64,000 nucleotides of DNA from positions 5,173,488 through 5,237,487 of the forward strand of contig CM035358.1 in NCBI GenBank assembly GCA_020137815.1, in the 5' to 3' direction. The notes beneath the pieces are model-generated. The model did no database searches and was not told the DNA's origin. It worked only from the letters and a program-made list of their open reading frames with translations. This stretch comes from Hormiphora californensis (lineage: Eukaryota; Ctenophora; Tentaculata; Cydippida; Pleurobrachiidae). Positions 26,586-39,000 of this stretch are shown here, piece by piece; the first letter of the stretch is position 1, and each line of letters opens with the position of its first letter. The position numbers and the translations under genes were made by a program.

Positions 26586-26652
<67 letters not shown>
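24956..26652. repeat. Seven-unit satellite with embedded CT tracts
   Basis: Units of about 207-266 bp start CACACACTATCTACCCCCTA at about 24,957, 25,181, 25,440, 25,706, 25,914, 26,147 and 26,404. Each contains AGAGAGTGGTGGGATGGGAG, GTGTGTGTCATGGGTGTAGG and a (CT)n tract of variable length, so most length variation comes from the CT tract. Some units carry an extra TGTAGGATCTGGTGAAGG segment. Relatives of the CT/GA-rich flank continue back to about 24,190. Confidence 0.92.
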
Positions 26653-27985
<1,333 letters not shown>

Positions 27986-28009
27986 CGCTACCGGCTGGAC
28001 TTGAACCAG

Positions 28010-28042
<33 letters not shown>

Positions 28043-28059
28043 TATTGCGCCACGGAAGC
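27986..28059 (-). tRNA. tRNA-Asn (GTT)
   Basis: Reading the minus strand gives a full 74-nt cloverleaf. The anticodon arm is TTCGG-CTGTTAA-CCGAA (anticodon GTT), the D-arm GCGC...GCGC, and the T-arm GCTGG-TTCAAGT-CCAGC. The acceptor stem GCTTCCG/CGGTAGC has one T-T mismatch at the fourth pair. The B box is GGTTCAAGTCC. A TTTTT Pol III terminator follows within about 10 nt. There is no intron. Confidence 0.95.
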
Positions 28060-28137
28060 TCTGTCTGGAAAAGAAAGTGGGAAAATGTGTTCCCTTTCAT
28101 CTGTTTTTGTTGGACTAAAAAAAGTGCAAAAAGTATT

Positions 28138-28161
28138 CGCTACCGGCTGGACTTGAACCAG

Positions 28162-28194
<33 letters not shown>

Positions 28195-28211
28195 TATTGC
28201 GCCACGGAAGC
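28138..28211 (-). tRNA. tRNA-Asn (GTT), second copy
   Basis: The same 74-nt gene body as the copy at 27,986-28,059, with the same T-T acceptor mismatch and its own TTTTT terminator. The flanks differ, so the pair arose by a short duplication kept similar by recent origin or conversion. It lies just beyond the 3' end of PIGA. Confidence 0.95.
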
Positions 28212-28350
28212 TATGAGAGCTTTGCAATTCAAAGGGCTTTATACGAGGGGAGATCATATGAAAAGGACTTTCGTAAATATATCAGAAACTAGAAAATAAT
28301 CACAACTTACACATTACTGAATAACAAACATAAAAACAACAGTTTTTAAA

Positions 28351-28925
28351 TTACCTCCTTCCTAGACAGTTCGGTTTACCCTTTTCTAATGTCCCATCAT
28401 GATATCTACTGTGTACTATCTCTATAGTTTCCTCAGGCTGAAATAGAGAGTCATTAGTCACATGTAAGGGCTCGATCGTAGTTTTTTCAGTTTTTATGCG
28501 TGTAACATAAGTATCAATTAATTAAGTCATCACTTTAAGTTTATGTGGGGTTTATGTATAGATTTACCTGAAGCCAGGAAGTTATAACAAATATAAGGTA
28601 TGAAATAGCATAACAAATGTAGAAGAGGACTCCAGCTACAGGGGCCCGCATCCATTGAAGTTCCAAACGGGATTCCAACGGTTTCTTAGGCTTTAAACAC
28701 TCCTTATAGACCTGATATGAGGGGGCGGGTTAGTTTAGTTTAGTTAGTTAGTTAATTTGTTTATTTGTTTGTTTGTTTGTTTGTTTGTTTGTTTGTTTGT
28801 TTGTCTATTTGTCTGTTTGTTTGTTTGTTTGTTTGTTTGTTTGTTTGTTTGTTTGTTTGTTTGTTTGTTTGTTTGTTTGTTTGTTTGTTTGTTTGTTTGT
28901 TTGTTTGTTTGTTTGTTTGTTGGGT

Positions 28926-28984
<59 letters not shown>

Positions 28985-31900
28985 TTGTTTGTTTGTTTGT
29001 TTGTTTACCTGTTCTGTCCTCCTTGTCACATCACCCCAACTATACATTTCTTTCACCCTCTTGTGCATCTCCCATCCCGACATGACGTCTCCCTTGTCAA
29101 TCCTGAAGTAGATATGGAAAAGTATAAAACCCTGAAGTAAAAGTGACGTGCAGTAGATAATCCGCATATCATAACAAGTCAAGTGTAATTACCTTTCAAT
29201 GGTCTCCATGATTCCCTGTGTAAGTGCCTCAGCAGTAGGTTCAGGTGCCAGGTACACAAAATCAGCAGGGAACACCTCACAGATACCACCCACAGCAGTT
29301 GACACTACGGGCAGGCCACAGGAGACAGCCTCAACAATGGCCATACAGAAGGCCTCGGTTAGGGATGTGTTTAGGAACACGTGACCCTGAGGACGAGGTA
29401 GTGTTTTATTGGACAATATGGAACATAAAACCAGTCGGGGGGGGGGGGGTTCCAACCTGCAGGTGGGCCCCACAGGTGACAGTGTGGGGGTTCCAACCTG
29501 TGGGAGAAAAGACGTACGTGCGTGTGTGTGTGTTTTAGTGGAAATAAGGAAAGATGCAAACGGTCACTGCACTGGCAAGTGCCCCGTGGCCTTAGGGGGG
29601 TCTGGGGGCACAGCCCCCAGCATTAAAATATTCCAGATTATGAATGCATTTCCCGCAGCGTCAAGTATCGACAAAAGGCCACGGGTGTTCCAAACAAATT
29701 TCTTTTGTTTTTTTGGTCTAGTATTATTACCGTGTGCGGCAAAAAAAAGGCCCCCCCCTAGACCACCATAGTTGCCGATGTGGTGGAGAGCTGTAACTTG
29801 GCAGGGTTGCTCCACTATGTCTATCTTGATCCTGACAGAAAAATCAGAGCTCTACCTCAAAATTCATTTTCATGAACGGAATGAACTTCTCCGTTCCTTC
29901 GATATGAGACCCCCTCATCATTCAGAATTTTTTGCCCGTCTTTGGCTAACGATTATCTTTGTAATGAGACCAATTTGAGCATAATCTGATTACCAGGAGA
30001 GACACAGTGGAGGGTTTTCCGACCGTCACTCCTGACATGTGATCCAGGCCCGGTCACGTGGTGAAAAGTGGGTTTGGGGTGCTGTTAACATGTCTCAATA
30101 ACGGATTATTGCTCTCATATCCCTTGAATATCCCTCCACAATGCTCTCAAGTCACTTTGTGATGCTGATTGATTGGGTTCATGTCACCAGTTCTTGTCAA
30201 AGTTCTCAAGCGGCCCGTGATACGAGATCATTTCATCAAGGAGGGGCCATCTTGTGTCACTAATCAGCCTATCATCTCACATTACACTAGCCAAGGGATC
30301 TGGGGTATTTAAATCTTCAAATGTTCATCAAAATCATTCCTGAAACTGTCCGATGGATCTTTCTGCAGGACTTCTTGGATGGGGCATGGCGGCCAAACTT
30401 GATAAAGAACTCCTGTTCGATGGTGGGGTAGAGGGTGTTGGTTTCCTTCTTGAGCCAGATGAAGTTCCTCTGTTCGGGTGTAAAATGCATTGCAAGTAAC
30501 GATTGGGAATGATTTTGATGAACATTTGAAGATTTAAATACCCCAGATCCCTTGGCTAGTGTAATGTGAGATGATAGGCTGATTAGTGACACAAGATGGC
30601 CCCTCCTTGATGAAATGATCTCGTATCACGGGCCGCTTGAGAACTTTGACAAGAACTGGTGACATGAACCCAATCAATCAGCATCACAAAGTGACTTGAG
30701 AGCATTGTGGAGGGATATTCAAGGGATATGAGAGCAATAATCACCCCAAACCCACTTTTCACCACGTGACCGGGCCTGGATCACATGTGACGGTCGGAAA
30801 ACCCTCCACTGTGTCTCTCCTGGTAATCAGATTATGCTCAAATTGGTCTCATTACAAAGATAATCGTTAGCCAAAGACGGGCAAAAAATTCTGAATGATG
30901 AGGGGGTCTCATATCGAAGGAACGGAGAAGTTCATTCCGTTCATGAAAATGAATTTTGAGCTAGAGCTCTGATTTTTCTGTCAGGATCAAGATAGACATA
31001 GTGGAGCAACCCTGCCAAGTTACAGCTCTCCACCACATCGGCAACTATGGTGGTCTAGGGGGGGCCTTTTTTTTGCCGCACACGGTATATGCACAAAAAA
31101 TTTACCCCTCCCCCCCACTTTACCTAATTGTCCCTCAGTTCCTAGGTCGCCCCACAAATTTCAGGGTGTAAGAGCTGGGAATTTCATTGTGAAATCCTAC
31201 CTTTACAAGTACATCCCGGACTTTGCTCTGGTTCACCTCTCCCAACAGAGTTATTCTCTCATGCAGGCGATGTTGTTCCCTCAGTTCTTCCAGCATGAGC
31301 CTCTTGGGCCCATCTCCCCCAATTAGGAACTTTATTCTGGGGTCCGCAGCACATACCGCTGGTATAACTCCGTGTAGCAGGTCGGTACCTGGGAAATAGG
31401 GGGAGGTATGAAAGCTGCGGTGGAATTTAAAATCACGTTGAGAATGTATATTGAAAGCCAAGAAATTATCCGGCTAAAACAGTGGTGACTGGTGCCCCGT
31501 GATATTATATTGGTCGCCCGCACAAAGGGATATCTCCTCCTTTTACAATGGCAATTTACAATTTAATATTTCTCCTCCTTTTACCTTTTCTATACACAAG
31601 ACGTGACATGACTACCACAACAATTTCCTCGGTGTGCGGGGGCCGGGCCTCAGGGGGGACAAAGAGAGACGTGTCGATAGCGTTGGGTATTACCCTCACC
31701 TAAAATAGATAGAAGTTGGTATGGATCCGTTGCTAGGTTTCTATATGAACCGAAAACTCTTACCCCTCTTCACCACAATATTTGTCACAGGGCACGGTGA
31801 GTCAGGGTTGAGCAAGGCAACCACTACCTCCTTCACTCTTAGCTCCTTCTGTTTACCCCCCATCCTCCTTCACTTTTACCTCCCCTCTCATTCACTCTTA

Positions 31901-32772
31901 CCTTCTCAGGTGGTATCCTGGCACGTAGCACGGTGTTCTCTTTACTCGTGTGTGAAACACACACAACCCCATCTAGATCACCCAGACAGAACTCTAACAT
32001 CTTGTTCGTCATAACAGCGCTAAAGTCGTTAAACCCAAACAGGGAGTGGTCCGTGAACACTGTAGTTAGGCCCATTACCTACAGGAAGGGGGAGGAAATG
32101 ATAACTTGTGAAATTTGAATCGGTAATAGGAGGCACACTTTTGATGACACACATTGACTATGTTGATCTTACCTTAGCACTAAGAAGGGCGTCCAGTGCA
32201 AATGTTGAGAAGGCAGCATGTCCGTGGACAATCTCGATCTGTTCCCGGATAAAAATGTGCCGCAAAATAGGCAGGGATATGAAGAAGTTGGGAAGAATAA
32301 CCTGCGGAGAGATCGACAGTATGAAACAAACCAAATGATTCGCTTGTCTAGTGGGTTTGTGGAGACCATAAACTTATCTACAAAATGGGGGAGACAAGAA
32401 ACGTTTTAAGGATAGATTAGGGTCGATGGCCAGAGGGATATTAACCTACCAGTCTGATGAGCATATAAAATGGAATGTAGTAGACCTTGATAAAGGGTTT
32501 CAAGTACCGAACTCCCACTCGATCATCGTAGCAGTGTGTTAGGATAATAACCTGAAACAGGGGTCACCATGGTTACCATTATAAAGATCTGAAACAAAGG
32601 GTTACCATGGTAACCATTAAAATGCCAAAATGTAAGTGTTAACTCTATATCGTTTGGGAATTTGTCATACTTTGTGTCCCCGTTTGTAGAGGTTCTGAGC
32701 AAGATTATAAATGTGGCACTCCACGCCACCGAAGTTTGGGTAGAAAAAGTCCGAAATTAGACAAATCTTCAT
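28351..32772 (-). CDS. PIGA: PIG-A, GPI-GlcNAc transferase catalytic subunit, 443 aa
   Basis: The catalytic subunit that moves GlcNAc from UDP-GlcNAc to phosphatidylinositol on the ER membrane, the first step of GPI-anchor synthesis. Ten exons join in phase (1,332 nt): 32772-32671, 32551-32450, 32301-32173, 32078-31902, 31699-31585, 31388-31201, 29386-29193, 29102-29009, 28711-28568, 28437-28351. It opens [18 protein letters not shown], the conserved PIG-A start. It continues with [20 protein letters not shown], the GT-B core [10 protein letters not shown] and [14 protein letters not shown], which carries the EX7E motif. A TM helix near residue 390-410 ([19 protein letters not shown]) precedes a short basic tail. 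Human PIGA is 484 aa. Intron 6 holds a 1.36-kb fold-back element. The donor of exon 8 runs directly into an (AAAC)n tract. The start lies only 229 bp from the GPAA1 stop. Confidence 0.97.
28752..29008. repeat. (TTTG)n microsatellite abutting a PIGA splice donor
   Basis: TTTG units with TCTG interruptions end immediately at the exon 8 donor of PIGA. On the minus strand the donor GTAAAC is itself the first unit of the (AAAC)n run. Confidence 0.9.
29730..31085. mobile_element. TA-flanked fold-back element with transposase HTH remnant
   Basis: Ends CCGTGTGCGGC...GCCGCACACGG are flanked by TA. Arms of about 600 bp are inverted and enclose a short core. The core's minus strand encodes a segment starting [11 protein letters not shown] that resembles the N-terminal helix-turn-helix domain of some transposase-like proteins. 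It sits in PIGA intron 6, antisense-neutral for splicing. Confidence 0.8.
30340..30500 (-). pseudogene. Transposase-type helix-turn-helix fragment
   Basis: About 50 residues beginning [15 protein letters not shown], with a following basic segment ([13 protein letters not shown]), fit the DUF4817-type HTH seen at the start of animal transposase-like ORFs. No catalytic DDE region follows, so it is a remnant or a captured DNA-binding domain in the core of the fold-back element. Family assignment is from memory and would need a profile search. Confidence 0.45.
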
Positions 32773-33000
32773 CTTTTATTTGGGGGTTGGGACTTGCTGT
32801 ATCTCGTGTTGTGTTCTTCATCAGGACATAGCTGGGAGGTGAGGGGAGATGGAAATCAATCTGGTATCCACAAAATGAGCATCAGTCTGTTTCAACCTGT
32901 TAAATATTATACATTGGTTGAAAATACATCACAATATAGCAAAACGGAAGTAAAACTAACAAAAACTCTTCACTCCTTCTTATCTTTCTCTTCCACCCCA

Positions 33001-36000
33001 TCACCACATGGCAACTTCATTGTCCATTGGAGGGCCCAAACGGGCAGCAGTAGGAAACTGTAAGCACTCCACGTCCAGAGTCCGAATGTGGGTCTTCCCT
33101 CGTATACACCAGTTATAACTGTAGCCATATCGGATAGGAATGAATTCTGGGGGAGATGTCTGATGTGTGTGGTGTAGATCGGTTATAGGGGTGATTAGAG
33201 ACAAATTGAGTTTCTGTAAGAGTTTTCCGGTGGCAATTCTATGTAAAGCCACAAAGAGTGTGATCAGATAACGGGAAAATAGCTGGGCTCCTAGAATTAG
33301 AACCTACCTGATTGTAGTTGTCAACTTGTAGTGCAATGTAGAGTTGAGCATAAACTGCAACAAGAACAAGTGGGTTAACGGCAATTAGAACCAATCGCTG
33401 GAGCAACCGGAGTACCTTGCTTTGTACTGGACCCTGGGAGAGAGAGGTACTTTCAAATCAATAATATCTTGTCATGCTCTAACGTGGTGAGAGAGGTACA
33501 TTCAAATCGATAATACCCAAGATGGCTACTTCACTCTTCATTTATTCTCCAACATTTGTTATTATGTATTTAATACGAGTGGTAAAATCAAAAGGCGCAA
33601 TTGTCTACGTTACCTGCATCAAAAAGGCAACTGTTGTGGGAAGTGCGTAAAATATCGTTAGCGAGATATTCAGCATTGATAGGAACACGATAGATAGGAC
33701 ATGGAGAAGGAGGACAAACTGAAAAAAAGATCATTAGTTGAAAGTTGTCTATTGTTTTTATTTTTGTGGCGGAATGCTTCAAGTTTGGGCTTCACAGAAA
33801 ACATCGACACACACTTCCAACAGTTCGAACAAACCGGCGCGCGGAAGGGATGCTGAAACTCATTTTCAGTTTGCTTTCTTTGCAAACTAAACGCGGCGCG
33901 CGCCACACTTACGGCTTGGTGAAGCCTCCAATCTTGTCTCTGTCGGAATAGGGCCCCACTGAGAACCACTGCCACTTGAGCCACCAACAAAAGGGGAAAG
34001 ATGTTGTCGTGGGTTAAAACCAGGAATAGGGCTTCGTTTGCAACTGCAAACAGCAACCCATACACAAACGGGTAGACGCAATCTATCGTGTTTACCACTG
34101 AAAAATGATGGGTTTTTTAAATCTTTGTAACACACGATTTTTCTAACCCCCGAGAGAGTCCCGGTCGACCATGGCAAGACACGATTGGACAGGGATCACG
34201 TAGCTAGAACTATAATTCCCTACCTCGGTCCTTATAAAATATTGATTTCTCTCCCACTTCAAGGGTAGTTCCGCAGGTCAGCCAGAGACCGAGAATTTTA
34301 GCGGCCGGAGCGGCTAGAATCAGGCCACACGGGGCCATGTAGACACCCAGACAGACAAACCTCTCTATACACGGCTGAAACATGAAAAACAATTTGGAAT
34401 GAAAAATTATTAGTGTTCACTGCCTTGTAAGTTATGTTCTAACGGATAACCCTCCTTTACACTTGTGAGATAGGGTTGAACAAGGCAATCACTGACGTTA
34501 TTTGTCACAATTGTCCTACATAACTACTCAGTGATGACACTAACCAGTAGATAGAAATAGTAAGCAGTGTGAAATTGCTCCTCCAAATTATTGATACTCC
34601 TTAGCACGCTTTCGGAAAACCGTCCAATGTGCTGCCACGAATACCTGAGAACATGAGGTTTACAGGAACATAGGTGTATAGGACTGCAAAGTGACAACAC
34701 AAGGGTCCTTGCAAAACTATGGATGCGGTTGTCTGATATAAGACCCTCCTCTTCGCACCGGGCCGAAGGCCCGGTGCGGCTACGTGAGGCCGCGTAGCGA
34801 GGAGGTCTATCGAGGTTGCGCGATGTACAGTCAGTGTCTGACAAGGATGCGGAGAAGTGACGATAAAAAATTTGAAAAAAGGGTATGACACACACAAACA
34901 GTAAACACCTCTAGCTGGAAAAATATATGGAAGAACAATTGGAACTGGAATCAACTAACCTTTTGTGCTTTGAATGATGTGAAATGTAATCGGCCGTGCT
35001 GCGGCTAAAAAGGTGTGTTGTGTGAATGTATTGTCTTTTGCTGTGAAACCACGTGTGAGAAACATGTGCCGAAACAAAAGTTGAACAGGACTAAACAATT
35101 CAAGTTTTTCTATAAAAGAAATTATAGACACCGGATTAGTAAATGTACACCGGATAAGCAAGGAATGATTAATATCGTAATAGTTTGATGTACTTGATTA
35201 GTAATTTATTATAATGGTTAGTGAGCACAGTAATTCATTGACTGTAAGTTACCTATTTCTTCGAGTCCCTTTCTCGGAAGTAACCCCCACTGCGTGTATA
35301 TTGTAAGGATGGTAGAGGGAGTGAGGGGAGGCGACCTTGCCAACAGCCTGCCACGCCATGTTTGCATACAAACCCTGTAGAGGAGAGATGGCTTTATTTT
35401 AGCAGTCAAGAGTGAACAGAAATTTATTGATTGTTTTACACGGATTAAGGGTACACCTCGGCGAAATTTTTGTCGAGTGCCCGCTTAGCTCTCCATATGG
35501 GGATGTAGGGCATGCCAAGCCGACTTCAAATATGAAATTTTAGCCCTTAACTCGAATTCATATTTTTGCTACAGCCCCTCAAAGTTGGACCCTGAAAACC
35601 GGTTTTTAAGGTCCCCAAATTTTATTTTTAGGTCTAGAAAGCTGAAAATTTGGAGATTTGTAGAGGATACCAAGGTGTATCAGCCCAAACATAAGTTTTT
35701 TGAAATGGAGCTCAATTTTTTGTCTGAGCTTATTTTACTATTTTTGACTTTGAGGCCATATTTGGACATGTTCCTATGGACCGATAAGGCTAAAAATTGG
35801 ATATTTGGTGCTCCCAACAATTGTCAACGTAGCCACAAATTTTCAGGAGGTCCGAATTTGAAATGTGGCCTACAGGTTTCTTTTTGTAAAACACATATTT
35901 TAGGAAAACTTAAAATGGCTATATCTCAAAAACGGTGGGTCCTAGCGATCTAATTTGGTGCTAAATCGATTCAGCGGGTCCGATTTTGGGGGGGGGGTTG

Positions 36001-39000
36001 TCTCTTAGACATTTTGCTCTAAGTCTAACCGTTTTTTCAGAAATCGCATTTTCAGATTTGGACATGTTTGGCTGAAATGCTTCTATCCAGAGCTAATCTT
36101 ACCTATTTCAGCTAAACATGTACACATCTTAAAATACGATTTCTGAAAAAACGGTTAGACTTAGAGCAAAATGTCTACGAGACAACCCCCCCAAAATCGG
36201 ACCCGCTGAATCGATTTAGCACCAAATTAGATCGCTAGGACCCACCGTTTTTGAGATATAGCCATTTTAAGTTTTCCTAAAATATGTGCTTTACAAAAAG
36301 AACCCTGTAGGCCACATTTCAAATTCGGACCTCCTGAAAATTTGTGGCTACGTTGACAATTGTTGGAAGCACCAAATATCCAATTTTTAGCCTTAACGGT
36401 CCATAGGAACATGTCCAAATATGGCCTCAAAGTCAAAAATAGTAAAATAAGCTCAGACAAAAAATTGAGCTCCATTTCAAAAAATTTCTGTTTGGGCTGA
36501 TACACCTTGGTATCCTCTACAAATCTCCAAATTTTCAGCTTTCTAGACCTAAAAATAAAATTTGGGGACCTTAAAAACCGGTTTTCAGGGTCCAACTTTG
36601 AGGGGCTGTAGCAAAAATATGAATTCGAGTTAAGGGCTAAAATTACATATTTGAGGTCGGCTTGGCATGCCCTACAACCCCATATGGAGAGCTAAGCGGG
36701 CACTCGACAAAAATTTCGCCGAGGTGTACCCTTAACTCCCTAAATAGAGTTATAACGCGAGAGACAATAACGATGAAATGGGCAAACAGTAACAAATAAT
36801 ATATGTAATTTACCAAAAGGGACAGTAACAGTAACTCAGCTATCAGGAACCGACCTAATCAGGAAATACTGGTCCCTGATTGGCTGATAACCAGTCACAT
36901 GACCTAAATAACGAGTTCTGATTGGTTGTTTACTTGTTTCGATAGATTCCTGTCAGCTATAATTGTACCTGTAAGTTTCCCAGGAAATCACCCGGATCGT
37001 GAGCGGTGTCCCTGAGTAACAGCTGAAGGTGTTCCTGCCGACAAATCTGTCTCACTAGCACTACCTTCAAAAGAGACATGCGCTTAGTTAGTTGGTAATA
37101 CACTTAGCTCTAGGAGCGATCTGTGACGGAGGTGACACCCAAACCGCTAACTCGATCACTTGCGTGAAAGAGCGTAGAGTTAAATAAAAAGTATTGTTCA
37201 TCCCGGTCCATCAATCAAGTGATTGTAACACACGAATAATTACCAAGTCAATGTCCGGTAATTGGCCGTTAATTGCTTCCACTTGCATGCGAAGATAGTC
37301 GAAGTTGTAGTAGGGTAAATTCAGGTGAAGAGCTGCTTGTATGCCGCCTGAAACATGGAGCATTGATAAATTTTCCTGGATTTTCATATTCTGCTGATAT
37401 TCTTTGAAGGTAAAGGACTGATTTTGTGCAATCTGCGGGAATAGTAGATGTATTGCCTCCCCCCAACCAGGCGCCAGGGGTATTGTCTCCATCTTTTATC
37501 GGGAACGAGTCACGTGACGCCACGTTTCTTTGATTTTTTTACATGTGGGCCACGCGAGAAAAGGAAATAAATAACCAAATTGTGGCCTGAGACGATTGCT
37601 TTGGAGATAAAAAAGATAGAAAGTTTTAGCAAGAGAAAGTTGTGATATGATTTTGGTTTTGTTTCTGCTCCCCACTTTTCTTTGTATCCACGGGAATACT
37701 ACACAAGGTAATTAAGATTTCATCAGTGATCTACCGAACCGTCACAGAGCGTGAAATAAAATTCAGTGTGACAAATGCTAACATGTCTAACATGTCTAAC
37801 ATGTCTAACATGTCGTCTAACTTGTCTATTTAGAAGGCTGGATAGAGGGTGGAACAGATAACCCAATTGAGTTTGGGGAACATATAGAGCTGTTCGATGT
37901 GTACTGTGTAGGAGATGACAGTGACAGTCTGACCGTTCTTGTTAAAACTGATCAACCTACAAAACTTTTGGTATGTGCTTATCAGGAACCGACCGAAACA
38001 AGTAAACAACCAATCAGAACTCGTTATTTAGGTCACGTGACTGGTTATCAGCCAATCAGGGACCAGTATTTCCTGATTCGGTCGGTTCCTGGTGCTTATA
38101 ATGTAGTCCACAAAACTAACAACAAGCTATATATTGGATGCCCTACTTGCCAGTGCTATGACTGTCTGTACTACAGACATTAGACATGTATTACACCCTC
38201 CACATTGTACGATAATCGTGTGTTCAACTACCCCTAACTCCCTGTTGCTAACCATCCCTCCCCAGGTATCTGTAACGGTACAGGGTGTCTCCCAACCCGC
38301 ACAAAGTATTGAAATTAATGGGAACTATTGCAAGCACCATGCTCAACTCTTTAGCAGAGATATTCTATGGAAAAAAGAGGACTATCGTGTTTGGAGGTAC
38401 GTCATACTGCACATGGGGGAGTGAGGGGTTGTCACCATGGCAACCCCACCCCCTACAATGTAGGGCCTACATATGTTTCAACTTTCACGTCTTTTTTTGC
38501 AGGGTCCAGTTTTATAAAGACCCGCCCATATCTGTCTCGGTGGGTACCGTTAAGCTGAACTGTCCCGAAATAGACTGGGAAATTGGCAGGACTTTGATTG
38601 TGAGATGTTCTAACTCGGAAACTGAGATGGAGAACGAAGCATATTACCGGTTCCCCAACCCTGCCACATCAAGTATGTTACCGATAATCCCAGCGATGAA
38701 AGCACCAAAAAAGAAACAAAAGAAGAGAGAAGGTGAGAGGTGTTTAGGTGACTAAAAAGTGACTAAAAAGGTGAAAAGGTTTATAATAGGTGACATATTC
38801 ACCCACCAGGTTAGTAAAGGTCCCAGGTAAAGAACGCAGTCCAGTGTAAGAGTGGTGAGTGGTGAGTGGTGAGTGAGTGTATAACGAGTGTGAGTTAGTT
38901 AGAGTGTGAGTGATTAGTGAGTGTGAGGTCGGTGAGAATGATCAGACGCAAATTACCTTAATTTAGATATCATGGTGATGTACCCCAACTCATGCCCATT

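Noticed and set aside
35585-36595. Pair of 122-codon ORFs with almost the same protein on opposite strands
   Set aside because: They are the two arms of one palindromic element; no start context, domain or homology.
37211-37492. ORF starting METIPLAPGWGEA that runs into GPAA1 exon 6
   Set aside because: GPAA1 homology begins only at the acceptor 37,347; the upstream part is intron read in frame. A rare alternative start cannot be excluded.
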